From Pyropia haitanensis (lineage: Eukaryota > Rhodophyta > Bangiophyceae > Bangiales > Bangiaceae), in NCBI GenBank assembly GCA_008729055.1, contig SDUX01000007.1, positions 3,409,090 through 3,473,089 of the forward strand: a stretch of DNA of 64,000 nucleotides, written 5' to 3'. Below, piece after piece: positions 12,787 to 24,041 of this stretch. The notes beneath the pieces are model-generated. The model made no database searches, was not told the DNA's origin, and worked only from the letters and a program-made list of their open reading frames with translations. The position numbers and the translations under genes are program-made. The first letter of the stretch is position 1, and each line of letters opens with the position of its first letter.

Positions 12787-13611
12787 GGCGTCGGCGGCGC
12801 CATCCCCGTCGGTGGCGCCCGCCGCCGTCGCCGGCGCGGCCGCCACCTGCCGCACCACGTAGCGGGGCGGGGCGGGCACGAGGCCGGCGTTGGCGCCCCA
12901 GGAGGGGTTGGCCACCAGCCGCAGCACCCAAAACGGGTCGCCCGTCGCGGCGCGGCCCGCCGCGGCCGCCGCCGTCGCCACCGCCGCCGCGGCGGCCGTG
13001 TCGGCCGCCGCCGCCGCGTCCGCGGCGGCCTCATCCCCACCGTCGGCGGGGTTAAGGGTGGCGGCGGCAGCGGCGGCGGTGCCGACGGCGGTACCGTCGG
13101 CGGCGGTGCCGGCCGCGGCCGGCGGCGCCGAAGCCGCCGCCGCCGCCGCCGCCGCGGCCGCCGCCGCCGCGGCGGCCGCCGCCGCCGCGGCACGCCGCCG
13201 CGCGGCAACGTGGCGGCCGACGGCGGCCTCAAACGGGCGCGCCATCTCCACGCGCACAAACACCTGGTGGTGCGCCTCGACGCACAGCCGCGCGCGCGCC
13301 GTCGCCGCGACGGCGGCCGCCTCGCGGATGTCCACCGCGCCGGGCGCCGCCGCCGCCGCCGCCCGCTGGGACCACTGGGTGGGGATGAGCGTGTCCGCGT
13401 CGGCGCCGGCGTCGGGGGGGGGGGGGGTCCCCGCCGCGCCGGCTGTGCCGGCGGGCGTCACAGCCGCCGCCGCCGCCGCCGCCGCGGCAGCGGCGGCGGC
13501 GGCGGCGGCGGCGGTGCCCTCGGGGGTACCCGTCGCGGAGGCGGCAATGGCGGCGGCAGCCGCGGCGGTGGCAGCAGCGGCATCGACGGGCAGAGTGGAC
13601 GCATCGACGGG

Positions 13612-13661
<50 letters not shown>

Positions 13662-14150
13662 CGGCCGCGCCCCCGTCCGCGTCATGGTCAGCACCCGCGG
13701 CCGCGTCGCCGGCGGCGGCGGCGGCGGCGGTCACGCCCGGCGCGCCCCCCCGCCGCCCACGCCGCCGGCCGTGGCCGCCGCCCACAGCGGCGGCGGCGGC
13801 GGCGGCAGCGGCCACCGCACCGACGGCGGCGCCCCCCCCCAGCGGCCGTCGCGGGCAGACGGGCGTGAGCAGCCACGCGCGACGCGGGCGGCGGCGACCG
13901 CCCGGGGCGGCCAGGCTGGCACGAGCGGCGGCGGCGGCGGCGGCGGGGGCGACGGCCGGCGTGGGGGGTGGCAACGCAAACGCGGTGGCCGCGCCGACGA
14001 TGGCGGTGGCGGCGGTGGCGGCGGTGGCGGCGGCGGCGGCGGCGGCGGTAGGTCCAATGGCGGCGGGAGCGGGGGGGGAGCGGCCGCCGCGGGGGGGGGG
14101 GGGGCGGCGCGCGTCCATGACGGCGTGGCGTCGGCGCCGCAGGGGGGGGC
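12019..14150 (-). CDS. Coding block, C-terminal part of the NT-C2 gene or a separate unrecognised gene
   Basis: Several stretches read as genuine protein. From 5' to 3' they are: IREAAAVAATARARLCVEAH and QVFVRVEMARPFEAAVGRHV; FWVLRLVANPSWGANAGLV; YTVEYACVGAYGDVGLAG; CDYVNANWAKRGAVAALREV; DDDPLCRVDEYVPVPVP; and finally AFFVLQSVTSPSFFKTVELF, ending in YELVARA and a TAA at 12019-12021. Poly-Ala, Gly and Pro segments separate them. The frame changes at the C-rich tract near 12546-12570 and again near 12420-12430. I do not recognise a family. It lies downstream of the NT-C2 exon in the same orientation and may be its continuation; Ala-rich DNA from 14150 to 15240 separates them and its coding status is unclear. 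Confidence 0.6.
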
Positions 14151-15247
14151 CCGTTGGGCGTTGGCAGAGGCAACGGCGACGATAGACCGCCGCGGAGATA
14201 AGCAGGGGGGGGAGGGTGGCCCCGGTGCGCGACGGTGGCCGCCGTGGGCGGCCGCCCGCGCGGCGACGGAGCGGGGACGCGGCGAGCAGGGCAGCCGGCG
14301 GCCGTGGCGGGCGCCGCCGAGCGGGCGCGGGGCGCGGTGACTGGCAGCCCCGGGCGGGCGGCGGCGCGCCCCGCCGAGGGCCAAACCCCGCGCCCCGTGA
14401 GATCACGCGGCGGGGCCCCCCTGCCGCCCGCCGGCGGACACCCGTGGAATACAGACGATGCGGAAAATATGGGGCCGAATGGGGGTGGGCCCCCGTCAAA
14501 TGGGGGATGGTCAGGGTCGGGGAGGCGGGACCGCGACCGACCGCCGGGGCAAACACGCCGACCACGGCGGCGGCCGCGGGCCGCCACCGCCACGCCGCCG
14601 CCCGCCGCCCACGCCACGCCGCCGCTGCGGCTGGCGGCAGCGGTAGACGCCCCGCCGCGGCCTCACTAGCTACGCCCCCCCCCGCGACAGCGCATGGGGC
14701 GACGACCAGAGGCCCGCCCAAGACCGACCGCCAGCGTCGCACGGCGGGCGGCGTGGCCGCCCGGCACGGCCGCCGCGCGGCTCGCGGCAAGCGGCCGTCA
14801 CCGCGCCGTCCGCCAGTCCCCCGCCGGCCGGCGGCGGCGGCGAGTGGGACGGCCGCCGCGCGTGTCGCACCGTCGCGGCACGCCGTGGGCGCCGGCGTGC
14901 CGTGCTCGCACCGGCCGCGCGCGCGCGGCGCGCGCGTCGGCCGCCGCCGCGGCGGCCGCGCAGGTCCTGCGGGGGGCGGGGGGGGGGGGGGGGGGGAAGG
15001 GCGCGCCGCCACGGTGCGCGCCCCCGTCGCCCCGCGGCGAACAGACCCGCCCGTGGGGGAAGCGCGCAGAGGCGGGACCGTCGGTGGGCTGCGGCTGGAC
15101 GCGACGGCTGTGGGACGGGGCTCACCCCGCGGCGGCAAGGCCAGCACAAGCCCAACCCTCTGTGCCCGACGGCGGCGGCCGCAGCGGCGGCCGGCGCGTC
15201 GCCGCAGTGGCCGCCCCCACACCCCCTCCCCCCTCCGAGCCCCACTT

Positions 15248-15869
15248 ACGCCTCCCCCACCGACGCAGCCACGGTGACAGAGCTCGCCCCCCGCCCCCCC
15301 CCCCCCGACCCAGACACGGCCACGGGGCTCACCCCCCCTGGCGCCCCCCCCCCCCCCCCCCCCCCCGCCGCCGGCGGCACGTTCCCCCCCCCTCCCTGCG
15401 TCACCCACACCGCCGCGGCGGCGGCGAGCAGCTCCGCCACCACCGCCGACGCGTCGACGCGCGACGCGACCACCGCGGGCGGCACGGCCAGCCGGCACCG
15501 CGCCTGCCGGATGCGCTCGTGGAGGCCGCCGAGCGCGTCGGAGCGCCACTCGGGGAGGAGGCCCATCAGCAACGGCGGGGGGCGGCGGCGGCGGCGGCGG
15601 CGGCGGCGGGTGGGCGCCCCAGGCCGGCGCCCCAGTCGTCGGCCGCGTCGACGGCGGCGGCCACGCCGGCGGCGGTGCCATCCCCACCGCCGACGCCGCC
15701 GCCGCCGCCGCTGTCGGGGGCCGCGGGGAGGGGTGCGGCGCCCGAGTGGGGGGGGGGAAGCGACGAGCCCACCGTCGACAGCGGCGGGGGGGGCCAGCCA
15801 CCGAGCGTGGCGGTGCTGGCGGTGCTGGTGCTGCGGTCCGCCCCGTCGCACGGGGCGGACGGCGGCGGC

Positions 15870-15901
<32 letters not shown>

Positions 15902-16275
15902 TCCATCGCCGCCGCTGCCGCGGGGCGAGCCCACCGTGAACGGGTCCCCCCCAGCACCCGCGCTGCCGCCGCCGCAACGCCGGCCGGCCGTCGCCGGGTA
16001 AAACGCCGGCGGCAGGGCGGCGAGCGGTCCCGACCCGCCCGCCCCGTCGGTCGAGACGGACCGCCGCACGTCCGCGTCGCCCAGCGGTACCGCCCCGCCG
16101 GCGGCGGCGGCGGCGGCGGCGACCCCCCCCGACGAAACCGCGTCGCCGTCGACGCCGCTCACCGGGGAGCACGCGCCGAGCAGGCCCGCCGCCGACGCGC
16201 ACGCCGTTGCCGTGGCCGCTGCTGCTGCCGGCGGCGGCGGCGGCAGCGGCAGCGGCGGCGGTGCCACCGCAGGCA

Positions 16276-16316
<41 letters not shown>

Positions 16317-16728
16317 ACCGCCGTCGGCGTTGGCAGCGGCGGGCGCCCCCCCCCCGGCGCGCCGACGCGCACCTCGAGCGTGACGCGGAGGGTGGCGTTG
16401 AGGAGCGACTCTTGCAGCAGCGCCGTCCGCGTGACGGGCGCGCCGCGGCGGGCGGCGGCGTCGGCAACGTCGAGCTCCACCACGCCCAGCCGCTCGTGCG
16501 CCACGTTGGCAGGCACGGGGATGCCGACTTCTGGGGGGGGGGGCGTGCCCGCCGCCGCCGCCGCCTCCGCACCACCCACCGCGGCTGCCGCGCCGGCCGC
16601 GTGCACCGCGGCGTGGCCGCTGTGGCGGCCCGCGTCGCGGGCGTCGGCGGCGGCAGCTCCCCCCCCCCACCCTCTGACGCGGCGGCCGCCGCCGCCGCCC
16701 CCAATGGGGGCACCGCCGACGACAAGGA

Positions 16729-16778
<50 letters not shown>

Positions 16779-17151
16779 CCGCTGCCGCGGCGGCGGCGGA
16801 CGACCGCGCCTGGCGGCCCGACGCGGACCCCCCCCCCACGGCGCCCCGCCGGAGGCACCGCACGCTCAGCCGGAGCACCACGGGCAGCAGCACGGCGCGG
16901 TCGGCGGCACGCACCGCGGCGGTCGCGGCGATGGCAACGGCCGCCCCCCACTCGGCGGCGTGGCCCGCCACCGCCACCGCCCGCGTCACGCCCGACGATG
17001 GCGACGCGGCGGTGGTGGGCGACACGACCTTCCACTTGACGTACACGAGCGCGTGGTTGACCGGCACCTGGTCCAGCCGCCCGACGACAAGGCGGATGGA
17101 CAGGGGGAGGTCGTACTTGCGCGGCGCCGCCTGGGCGCGCGCGCGTTTCAT
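15248..17151 (-). CDS. NT-C2 (EEIG1/EHBP1 N-terminal C2) domain protein, N-terminal exon
   Basis: Starts at ATG 17151 with MKRARAQAAPRKYDLPLSIR, continuing LVVGRLDQVPVNHALVYVKW, the classical first strands of the NT-C2 fold. About 180 residues later comes ERLGVVELDVADAA followed by TALLQESLLNATLRVTLEVR. This matches the family's closing strands (LGxVxxxLAE, then LLQxSKxNxTLKxxI). NT-C2 proteins bind membranes and link endosomes or ER to Rab or actin partners; a peripheral membrane role here is inferred. An Ala/Ser-Ala insert (GAC/GCC repeats, about 16730-16800) interrupts the domain and the frame shifts near the C run at 16663-16673. Further coding text (LLPEWRSDALGGLHERIRQA) shifts frame again near 15590. 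A GTAAGT donor lies at 15247, so at least one more exon follows. The gene is divergent from the GRAM-VASt gene. Confidence 0.75.
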
Positions 17152-17853
17152 GGTCCAACGCGGCGGCGCGATAGCGGGTTGGAGGGGGGGAAGGGATGGG
17201 GAGGGCGAGCAGGGGAGGAGGGTCTGAAGGGCGGAAGCGAAGGGGGGGGGGGGCGGGTGGGCGCGGACGTCCCAGCCGCCGTCCCCGCACCGTCAGCGAT
17301 CGTTGGATGCGGGCAACCGCGGGCGATGGGGTGGGCACGTTCCCGCCGGCGGCGGCGGCGGCGCCACCCACCCCCGCGCGCGCCCCCGCGTCGGCAGCCG
17401 CGACCACGCCCGCGGCAGCGGCAGCGGCGGCGGTGGCGGCGGCGGCGGCGGCGGCGGCGGCTCCGCCGCGGCGGCCGCCGGCACGACCGCTGCCACGGCA
17501 GCGGCCGAGCGGGGGGGAACAGGCGCGGTGCCGCTGCCCGCCCCGGCCGGCAGCCGGCCGGTGCAGCCGCCCAGCGGCGGCGCGCCGCCGCCGCCGTCTC
17601 CTCCCCCCCCCCCCCCCGGCGCCGCCGTGCCGCCACTGCCAGACCGTCACGCCGCGGCGGGACGATGGCGGCGACCACGACACGGCGAGGGCGCGGCGGC
17701 GGCAGCGTCCGCGGGCGCCCCTCCCCTTGCCCTCCCCCCACTCGCGGTTCCCATCCGTCGCATGACCGCCACACCCGCTCTCATCAACCCGACGCTGCGC
17801 TTGCCCCCCCCTCGGCCACCCACTCCCCCCCTTCCCCTTCCCCCCCCCCCCCC

Positions 17854-17907
17854 CACCTCTCCCCCCAACCCAACCCCCCCCACCTCTCCCCCCAACCCAA
17901 CCCCCCC
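17854..17907. repeat. 27-bp tandem repeat, two perfect copies
   Basis: The unit CACCTCTCCCCCCAACCCAA plus seven C occupies 17854-17880 and again 17881-17907, followed by a degenerate third start (CACTCAACCCCC). Confidence 0.95.
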
Positions 17908-18060
17908 CACTCAACCCCCCCCCCCATGCCCGCCATTTCACGTCCGCCTCCTCCTCATCCCGCCGCACCCCAAATAAATCCAACGTCCCCCCTTCCCCCC
18001 CCCACCCCCCCCCCCCCCCGCAACGGCGGGCGTGCATCCGCTCCGCGGGCAGGCGGGCGC

Positions 18061-18120
18061 CCCCCCTGCTGCCGCGAGCGACGCGGCCGCCCCCCCTGCT
18101 GCCGCGAGCGACGCGGCCGC
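18061..18120. repeat. 30-bp tandem repeat, two perfect copies
   Basis: A 30-bp unit beginning CCCCCCTGCTGCCGCGAGCG occupies 18061-18090 and 18091-18120 without a mismatch. It contains NotI-like GCGGCCGC at each end. Confidence 0.95.
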
Positions 18121-19152
18121 CCCCCGCCCCCCGCCCCCCCCCCCCCACCGCCGCGCGTGTCGCCACCGTACGCGGGGCGCCTAGGGCGCGCGGCGGCGTC
18201 CGCGGCGGCCACGGCGGCCGCTACGCCCACCCCCCCGCCGGCGCCCCCCCCCCCCCCCCCCCACCGCCGTCCCGTCGCGGCCGGCCGGGGAGACAGACGC
18301 GCGGCGGCCGCTGCGCGTGGGCGTTGGCTTGGCAGACCGCCGCGCCGCGGGGAGGTGGTGGAGCGCGTCGGGACGGGTGTGGCGGCGTGGAGGTGGCCGC
18401 GGCGGTGGCGGGGGGGTGGTAAGGGGTGGCGAGTGCGGGGGGGGGGGAGAGAGGGGGGAGGGGCTGGGGGGGTGGGGGGGGGGGTGGGGCGGGGGTGGGG
18501 CGGGGGGTGGGGGGGGGGGGGGGGTGGGGGGACGCGTCCCGCGCACCGTAGCGCCGCCTCTCGGACCGCCCCGCTGTCGGCTGTCACGCGCGGGCGGGGC
18601 GGGCCGGGGCGGCGGCCGCGCGGGCGGCGGCGCGCGGCGGCCGCCCGCGCGGCGGCGCGCGGCGCGCAACGGGTGCGCCGCCATTTTTTTCGTCCGCGCG
18701 GCACCCGACCGGCGGGCGGCGGCGGCCGTACCCGCCGCGCCGCCGACGGGTCGCCGCGCTCGCGCGGGAGCGGCCGGCCAGAGCGGCGGGGGGGGAGGGG
18801 CGGGGGGGGAGAGGGGGTGGGTGGGCTGCGGCGGAGGGGGTGTGGCGCTCCGGCCGCCCCTCATCCTCTCCCCCCCCCCCCCCACCCCCCCCACCCCCCG
18901 CCCCGCCACCCACCTCCCCCCCCCCCCCCCCACCCCACTGCGGCGGCAACGCCCCCCACGGCAACTCCCGCAGCCGCCCCCAACACCTCCCGCCGCGGTG
19001 CGCGGCGCGCGCCGCCGCCGCCACCGTCCCGCCGCGCGCCGCGCGCGCCCCCCCCCCCCCCGCCGTGCGTGCGGCGGCGGCCGGCCGCCGCCGCCCGCGG
19101 CGGCGGAGGGGGGGGGGGGGGGGGGGAAGCCGCCGCGGGCGTGCGCGCGCGC

Positions 19153-19193
<41 letters not shown>

Positions 19194-19571
19194 GCCCCCC
19201 CCGCGCGTCCCCCCACCCCCCACCGCCCGCCGCCGCGCCGCGTGGCCGCCGCGTGCCGCCGTTGCCGCCGCGCCGCCGCCGCCGGCGGCCGTCGGCGCCA
19301 CCCCAGGCGCCCACGGGCGGGCCGCCGCGCGCGCGGCTGCCGCCGCCCGCCGCCGCGCGCCGCGGCGCCGCCCGCCGCCGCCTCGTTCCCCTCGCTGCTG
19401 CCCCTGTCGGTCGGCACGCGGGCGCTCTGGCGGCCGCCCCCCCGCTCGGTCGGTACGCGCCACCGCCCCTTTTCCGGCCGCAGGACCCCCCTCTTCCCCC
19501 CCCCCCCCCTTTCCCCACCCCCCCCCCCCCTCCCCCCGCCCCCCGCCCCCGCCCGCGCCGGTCTTGCCGCC

Positions 19572-19606
19572 ATGACCGCCGCCGCCCCCCCCCCGCCGTG
19601 CCGGCC

Positions 19607-19637
<31 letters not shown>

Positions 19638-19708
19638 GCGGCTCCCCCGCGGGCGACGTTGGCAAGGCGGCCGCGGCGGCGGCGGCGGCAGCGTCGCCGC
19701 CGCGGCGC

Positions 19709-19742
<34 letters not shown>

Positions 19743-19867
19743 TGCCGCCGCCGCCGCCACGGCCGCCACGGCGGCTGCGGACGCCGTCGCCTGGTGGTGG
19801 CGGCGGGGCGGCTACCCCACCGGCGGCCGCCGCGGCCACCGCGGTGGGGCTCGCCCGTGGTGGCAGC

Positions 19868-19924
<57 letters not shown>

Positions 19925-20191
19925 AGTGACACGACGTCGGCAGCGTCGGCGGCGACGTCGGTGGCACGGGCGCCACTGGGCGCGGCGGGGGGGATGCCGG
20001 CGCTGTCGCCGCTGGCATCGGACGAGGAGTCCGCGTCGGGCGTGTCGTCGGACCGGGATGAGGACGTGGTGGACGGGGGGGCGGAGCGGCGCGCCGACGT
20101 GGCCGACCGGGATGGTGGCGGCGGTGGTGGCGGTGGCGGCGGTGGCGGCGGCGGCAGGCGCGGCGGCGTGGCCGACGGCGGCGGCCGCGGT

Positions 20192-20224
<33 letters not shown>

Positions 20225-20595
20225 TCGCGCACCGCTTCGCCCGCGGGGGCACGCGCCGACGGGCCGTCGGCGGCGCTGTGGGCTGGCAGCGGCGGCGTCG
20301 CGGCACACGCGGCGTCGTTGGCCGGAGGGGGGGGGGGGGTGGGCGCTCCAAGCGGTGGCTGCCCGGGCGGGGGGGGTACGCCGGCGGCTGGGCGTGGGCG
20401 GCGGGGCTGGCGGGGGGGGGTGGGGGGGACGCCACCGGTGCGGCTGGCGGTGGAGGCGGCGGCAGCCGCGGCGGCGGCGACGGCGGCGTGACGACCACGC
20501 CGGGCTCGGCCACGTCGGGCGTGTCCCCGTCGCTGGCCGCGTGGAGCGGCGCCGGCGCCGGCAGCTGGCCAGTCTTTAGCGGCGGCAGCGGCGGC

Positions 20596-20645
<50 letters not shown>

Positions 20646-22852
20646 GGAGGACGGCCCGCCGCCGTTTGCGCTGGCGCACTCGGCGGCGGTTGGGGGCGCG
20701 TCGCCCGCGGGCGGGCGCAAGGCGGCCAAGGTGCTGGCCAAGCTCGGCCTGCCGCCGACCGACACGGTGCGGAGCAGCTACTCGGCGGCGCTGGTCGGCA
20801 AGATCCTCCTCCAGGGCCGCCTGTACGTGACCGACTCGTCGCTCGCCTTTTACGCCAACATCTTTGGCCGCGTCACGCTCGAGGTGCACCCGTGGGCGCG
20901 CGTCGCGGGGGTGGCCAAGACCAAGGCGGGGCTCGTCGCCAACGCGCTGCGCGTGGAGCTGGTGCCGGCCGAGGGACGCCCGCCGCTCGTGTTTGGCTCC
21001 ATGACGTCGCGGGAGAAGGCGTACACGGCGATCTCGCGGCGCGTCGCGCAGGTGCACGGGGAGGGGGGGGGGGGGCGGTTGGGGGGGGGGTGCCCCGGCA
21101 GACGACCCCGCGGTGCGGGGGGAGGCGGCTGTCCGGCGTGCGGCGGGTGGTGCTGGTGGCGGTGGGGGGGGGGGGAGGGGAGGCGACGTCTCCCTGGGGG
21201 GCAATCCCCCGCTGCGGCGGCTGGGCTCGGTGGGCATGGCGGCCGCCGCCGCGGGCGCCGTGCCCGTCGTCTCGTTTGCCGACTGTGACGGCGGTGGTGG
21301 CGGCGGCGCGGCCAGCCCCTCCACCGCCACGTCGGCGGCGGACGAGGCGGGCGGCCTCGTCGGCGGCGGCGGTGGTGGTGGAGGCCGCGGCGGCGGCACC
21401 AGCTCTGCCTCGCCCGCCACGTCGTTTGACAGCGACGGCAGCGGCGGCGACGGGTGGGCGCCCTCGCCAGCCGCGCTCGTGTGGGCGACCGCGGCGGACG
21501 TGTGGGACGCGCCGTCGGGCGCAGAGGCGGGCCGCCGCACCGAGGTGGCCCGCGCGGTGCTGCCGGGCACCCCCGCGGCGGTCTTCAACGCGCTCTTTGT
21601 CGGCGACTGGGTGCGCGGGTACCACGCCGCGCGGGGGAACCGGGAGGTGGTTGTCGGCGCGTGGGCGCGCCCGCCGCCGCCGCCGCCGTCGCAGGTGACC
21701 ACCGTAGCCGACGCGGCCGCCGCCGCCGCCGCGGGCGCCGCGTCGCCCATGGGGGGTGGCGGCGGCGACGCTGCGGCGGCGGCCGCCGCCGCCGCCACTG
21801 CCGACGCGGGTGCGCCCGTGCCCTACCCCACCCGCACCGTCACGTACGTGTACCCCCTGGCGCTGCGGATCGGCCCCAAGTCCACCCGCGTCGTCGAGAC
21901 GCACACCTACTCGTTCACGTCCCCCCCCTCGGGGGCGGCGGCGGGCGGGGGTGGCGCCGACGCGGGCGCGGGGGTGCTCGTCGAGCTGTCGGGCCACAAC
22001 CTGGACGTGCCGTTTGCCGACGCCTTCCGCACCGAGACCGCCTTTGCGCTGACGCCCGTCGAGTCGCCCGCCGACGCGGGCGCCGCGGGCGGGGGCGCCG
22101 CCGCCGCGGGCGGCGCCGCCACCCTCGTCGCCGTGTCGGCGGGCGTGCACTTTACGCGCGCGTTTCCGCTGCGGGGCAAGGTCGAGCGTGGGGCCCGGGA
22201 GGACTGCGCCGCGGCGTACCGGGAGCTGCTCGCGCTGGCCGCCGCGACGCTCGCCGCCGCGCCGCCACCGCCGGTGGGGGGGGAGGCGGATGCCGCCGCC
22301 CGCCGCCGACGCCGCCGCGGCGCGTCCCGCCCGCGGGGGGAGGAGGCGCGGGCCGTTGTCGCCGGCGGGCCGCCGCTCCCAGCGCCGTCGTCACCCACCA
22401 CGCCCGCGTCGGCGACAGCGGCGGGCGCCGTCGCGGCTGCTGTCGCGGCCGCCACCCCCGGCGTGGCGACGCCCCGCGGGAGCACCCCCGCGCACGCCCT
22501 GCCGCCCTCGTCCCCTTCTGACGGGGCGGCGGCGGCAGCGGCGGCGGCGGCGGCGGCGACCCGCCGCCGCCGCCCCCCCGCGGCGCGGCGGCTGGCCGAC
22601 GCGGCCTCCTCCTCGTACGCGGCGTTCTGGGGTGCCGCGTGCCGCCGCGTGTCGCCCGCCCTTGCCGCGGGCGTGGCGGTGGGCCTGGTCGCCGTCGCGG
22701 GCGTGGCGGGCGGCATTGGCCTGATCGTGTCGACCGCCGCGGCGGTGCGGGGTATGCGCGCCGACGTGGCGGTGCTGGTGCGAGAGGTGGTCGCGCTGCG
22801 GCGGGAGGTGGCGGCGTACGGGGGGCGGGAAGTGCGGTCGCGGGCGGGCTAG
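19572..22852 (+). CDS. GRAM-VASt domain membrane-anchored lipid-transfer-like protein (Lam/GRAMD1/VAD1 type)
   Basis: Family members anchor in the ER and move sterols or bind lipids at membrane contact sites. Order seen: a Gly/Pro-rich N-terminus with an acidic Ser-rich patch (SPLASDEESASGVSSDRDED); a GRAM domain at about 20715-21054 (SSYSAALVGKILLQGRLYVT, FYANIFGRVTLEV, FGSMTSREKAY); a VASt domain at about 21540-22250 (ARAVLPGTPAAVFNALFVGD, WVRGYHAARGNREV, TRTVTYVYPLALRIGPKSTR, ETHTYSF); and one C-terminal membrane helix near 22654-22746 with a short coiled tail ending at the TAG 22850-22852. The best ATG is 19572 (MTAAAPPPP). The frame shifts at a C run (19585-19594), at G runs (about 20330-20430) and again in the G-rich linker between GRAM and VASt (21061-21093), where a small intron (donor CAG/GTGCAC at 21051) is the alternative. 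Confidence 0.85.
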
Positions 22853-24041
22853 CCGCCGCGCCGAGCCTTTTTTGGTGTGTGAGTATGTTTTCATTTTTTC
22901 TTGGCGGAGGGGGATGGGGGGAGTGGGAAAGGGCTGGGGGGGGTCAGTGCTGGCCGCCCGAGCCGCGTGTACAGTGCAAGCATTATTTCTCTAGAGCTAC
23001 CTGGGGGGGGGGGGGGGGGGGGCCTGCAGAGGCGACGCTGCACACGTAGCAGCGAGGTGTCGTCTCGGCAGAGCGGCGGCGCGCGGGACGCGAGATGGTG
23101 GGGAGGTCCGCCCGGCCGCTGCTCACAAGCCCAGGTTGGACGCCCTTGTCCCCCGCCGTCGTGCGCGCGGCCCGGCTAGCAACGCGCCAGCCTCGCATCC
23201 CCTCTACCGCAGGTGCCCGGAAGGTGGCCGTGGGGTCGCACGGACGCGCTCGCGGGCAGAGCCGCGTCCGCAGAGAGATTTTCTGTGCAGCACTGGCGTC
23301 CACTTTTCCTGCTCGGGTACGACGTAGACGCCCGGGATAGGCACCGGCAGACAAAACTCCCCTGCCTGCGGTCGTTGCGGAAGAGAAACGCACTGGCGGG
23401 TGTGGGAACATCTCGCCATCGCCACATTCTGATGATGTCAGCGCAGGCGGTCGGCTGGCGTTGGTGGTCTGGCTGGACCACCCGAGGGGGTGCAAGGCCT
23501 GCCAGACACCACTGGGTGCCCCTTGGTCTTGGGGGGCAGTGCTGAAGACGTCCACGTGCCCCTTGGACTGGGCGGCGCTGAAGGGGTCCACACCGTGCGG
23601 GGCTGGTCCTTGCTCGTGGTGGTCCAAGGTCACGCACGGGTCGTACGCCTGAACACCGGCGGTACGAAGCTTCCCGATCTCCTGTACACCCGGGGCACGT
23701 GGGCTCCCCTCATTGGCAAACTGCATCTTCATTCCACTGGAATTCGGGAAGCGGGGTCCCGCCCCAGCGGCGTGCCCAATGCCACCAATTGGGTGCGGGC
23801 CATGCATTTGCCGCAGCCGCCGTGGCCCCACCCCCAAATGCCACAGCGTGCAAAATGGGCCCGGCGAATACCGCAGCCGGTCGCGGCCACGACGCTGCAT
23901 GCGCGGCGGGTGGCGGCCCGCGACGGCCGGCCCGCCCCGTCGGCCGCCCTCTGGACCGTCGCTGTTACTGACCGCCCACCTGCCCCGGCCGACAGCGCGG
24001 TGGGGGTGCCGGCATCCCGCGCAAGGCGGCGCTGTTGCACC
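22853..24041. other. Intergenic, no supported gene
   Basis: Moderate GC with a run of 18 G at 23003-23020. A 356-codon open frame on the minus strand (22983-24053) has no recognisable motif, overlaps exon 1 of the next gene and lacks the coding GC3 pattern. The 3' end of the GRAM-VASt transcript and the promoter of the thioredoxin-fold gene must lie here. Confidence 0.5.

Larger units (their letters stand above)
17152..19571. other. Divergent intergenic region between the NT-C2 and GRAM-VASt genes
   Basis: About 2.4 kb dominated by C runs (17797-18030) and G runs (18400-18540), with two perfect tandem duplications (listed separately). No TATA box stands out. Open frames on both strands are Pro/Arg or Gly/Arg compositional artefacts. 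This stretch should hold both promoters. Confidence 0.5.

Noticed and set aside
12532..14340. 602-codon open frame on the plus strand
   Set aside because: Gly/Arg-rich shadow of the minus-strand block, which carries the ordinary protein text.
18181..21798. 1205-codon open frame on the minus strand
   Set aside because: It is the antisense shadow of the GRAM-VASt gene and its GC-rich leader; its text is Arg/Pro/Ala low-complexity with no domain, while the plus strand shows GRAM, VASt and a membrane helix.
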